Below are positions 13,688 to 14,186 of a DNA stretch of 14,186 bases, piece by piece. Location: positions 1 to 14,186 of the forward strand of contig DATBKT010000025.1 in assembly GCA_036555705.1 (NCBI GenBank). The letters are read 5' to 3'. The notes under the pieces are model-generated. The model did not search any database, had not been told where the DNA came from, and saw only the letters and a list, made by a program, of their open reading frames with translations. The position numbers and the translations under genes are program-made. The number at the start of each line of letters is the position of its first letter. Positions within the stretch are counted from its first letter, which is position 1. This stretch comes from JARBAU01 sp029237525. Lineage in GTDB: Archaea > Thermoproteota > Nitrososphaeria > Nitrososphaerales > Nitrososphaeraceae.

Positions 13688-14186
13688 TTTGCTGCCTAGT
13701 CCTTGTATATGTGCTGGATATAATCAACTTTTGTAGGAACATCTCTGAAGGAGTGAGACCATTGATTCCTCCATGCTCTTGCCTCATTGTATGCTTTAAC
13801 AAACATATCATACCTTAGTTTACCATCATCTATGCTTGGTATGTCTTCTAATGCTAGAAATTCACTTTTTACTATCTTGTTGTGGGCTTCTATTTTTCCT
13901 TGCATCTGTGGATAAGAATTTGGTATCCGTTTATCATAGATATGATTGTGTACCAGGAAATGTTTGAAGATTCTGGATGTAAACTTCTTTCCATTATCAT
14001 GCATTATCTTCTTAGGCTTACCATTAATCATTATCCAATCCTCTAATACGTTAAGTACATCTACAGACCTTTTTCTTTCAGACCATCTGCTTGCTACATT
14101 CCTAGAACAATCGTCTAAACAACTAATGATGTAATTCCTTTGACTAGAATTACTGAGATAGAATGGTCCTAGGATATCCATCTGCA
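13665..14186 (-). pseudogene. IS481/IS3-like DDE transposase, frameshifted and cut by the window edge
   Basis: This is the catalytic (rve integrase) core of a DDE transposase, which cuts and joins element ends. It runs in from the right edge (frame continues before ATG 14181). Seen in order: MDILGPF with the first Asp, YIISCLDDCSR, the third strand KIMHDNGKKFTS with the second catalytic Asp, and KIEAHNKIVKSE with the catalytic Glu, followed by YDMFVKAYNEAR. There the frame goes wrong. The current frame continues WRNQWSHSFRDVPTKVD to TAG at 13696-13698, while another frame gives the expected family end HGGINGLTPSEMFLQKLI and stops at 13665-13667. One base is therefore missing near 13775-13782. 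The N-terminal DNA-binding part lies outside the window. Confidence 0.82.

Noticed and set aside
13946..14134. 62-codon plus frame opposite the IS481-like transposase
   Set aside because: Shadow of the transposase catalytic core.

Overview
The window looks like an AT-rich chromosomal segment of an ammonia-oxidising archaeon of the Nitrososphaeria (Thaumarchaeota), perhaps close to Nitrososphaera or Nitrosocosmicus. This is inferred from the gene mix: an acyl-CoA carboxylase carboxyltransferase of the type used in the 3-hydroxypropionate/4-hydroxybutyrate cycle, several universal stress proteins, a CBS-domain protein and a site-2 protease fused to CBS domains. Archaeal TATA boxes lying about 25-35 nt upstream of near-leaderless start codons agree with it. 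No rRNA, tRNA or CRISPR array was seen, and species-level placement is not possible from this sequence alone.

Layout. At 1-1091 (minus) the 5' part of the carboxyltransferase gene runs off the left edge. From 1100 to 3400 coding is sparse: a small broken gene with one in-frame TGA (1209-1445), two possible micro-ORFs, a two-helix membrane miniprotein (2094-2279), and a Ser-rich secreted protein whose start is damaged or unusual (2991-3341). From 3800 to 7420 lies a stress and signalling block, all on the plus strand: intact UspA (3808-4245), two-CBS protein (4723-5169), a second UspA with a frameshift (5241-5800) and an intact S2P-CBS protease (6163-7422). Each gene seems to have its own promoter, so this is a cluster and not one operon. 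From 7423 to 9111 there is little coding DNA, but a promoter followed by three nested inverted repeats (7802-7883) looks like an unannotated structured RNA, and a second small secreted protein (8181-8471) shares its N-terminal reading frame with the first.

From 9112 to the right edge the window is a gene graveyard plus mobile DNA. A full-length but frameshifted sufB paralogue (9112-10557) is followed by a small helical ORF, a gene fragment, and an open frame with no start codon (11516-12036). Then comes an IS110-family transposase with a single amber stop (12359-13417), flanked on both sides by non-coding DNA rich in inverted repeats that could encode its bridge RNA. At the right edge is a frameshifted IS481-like transposase (13665-14186, minus).

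The most interesting points are the candidate structured RNA at about 7785-7890, the candidate IS110 bridge-RNA regions, the pair of secreted proteins that share a signal-peptide frame but lack a proper in-frame ATG, and the unusually high number of single-lesion genes. That last pattern means either real decay or uncorrected indel errors in the assembly.
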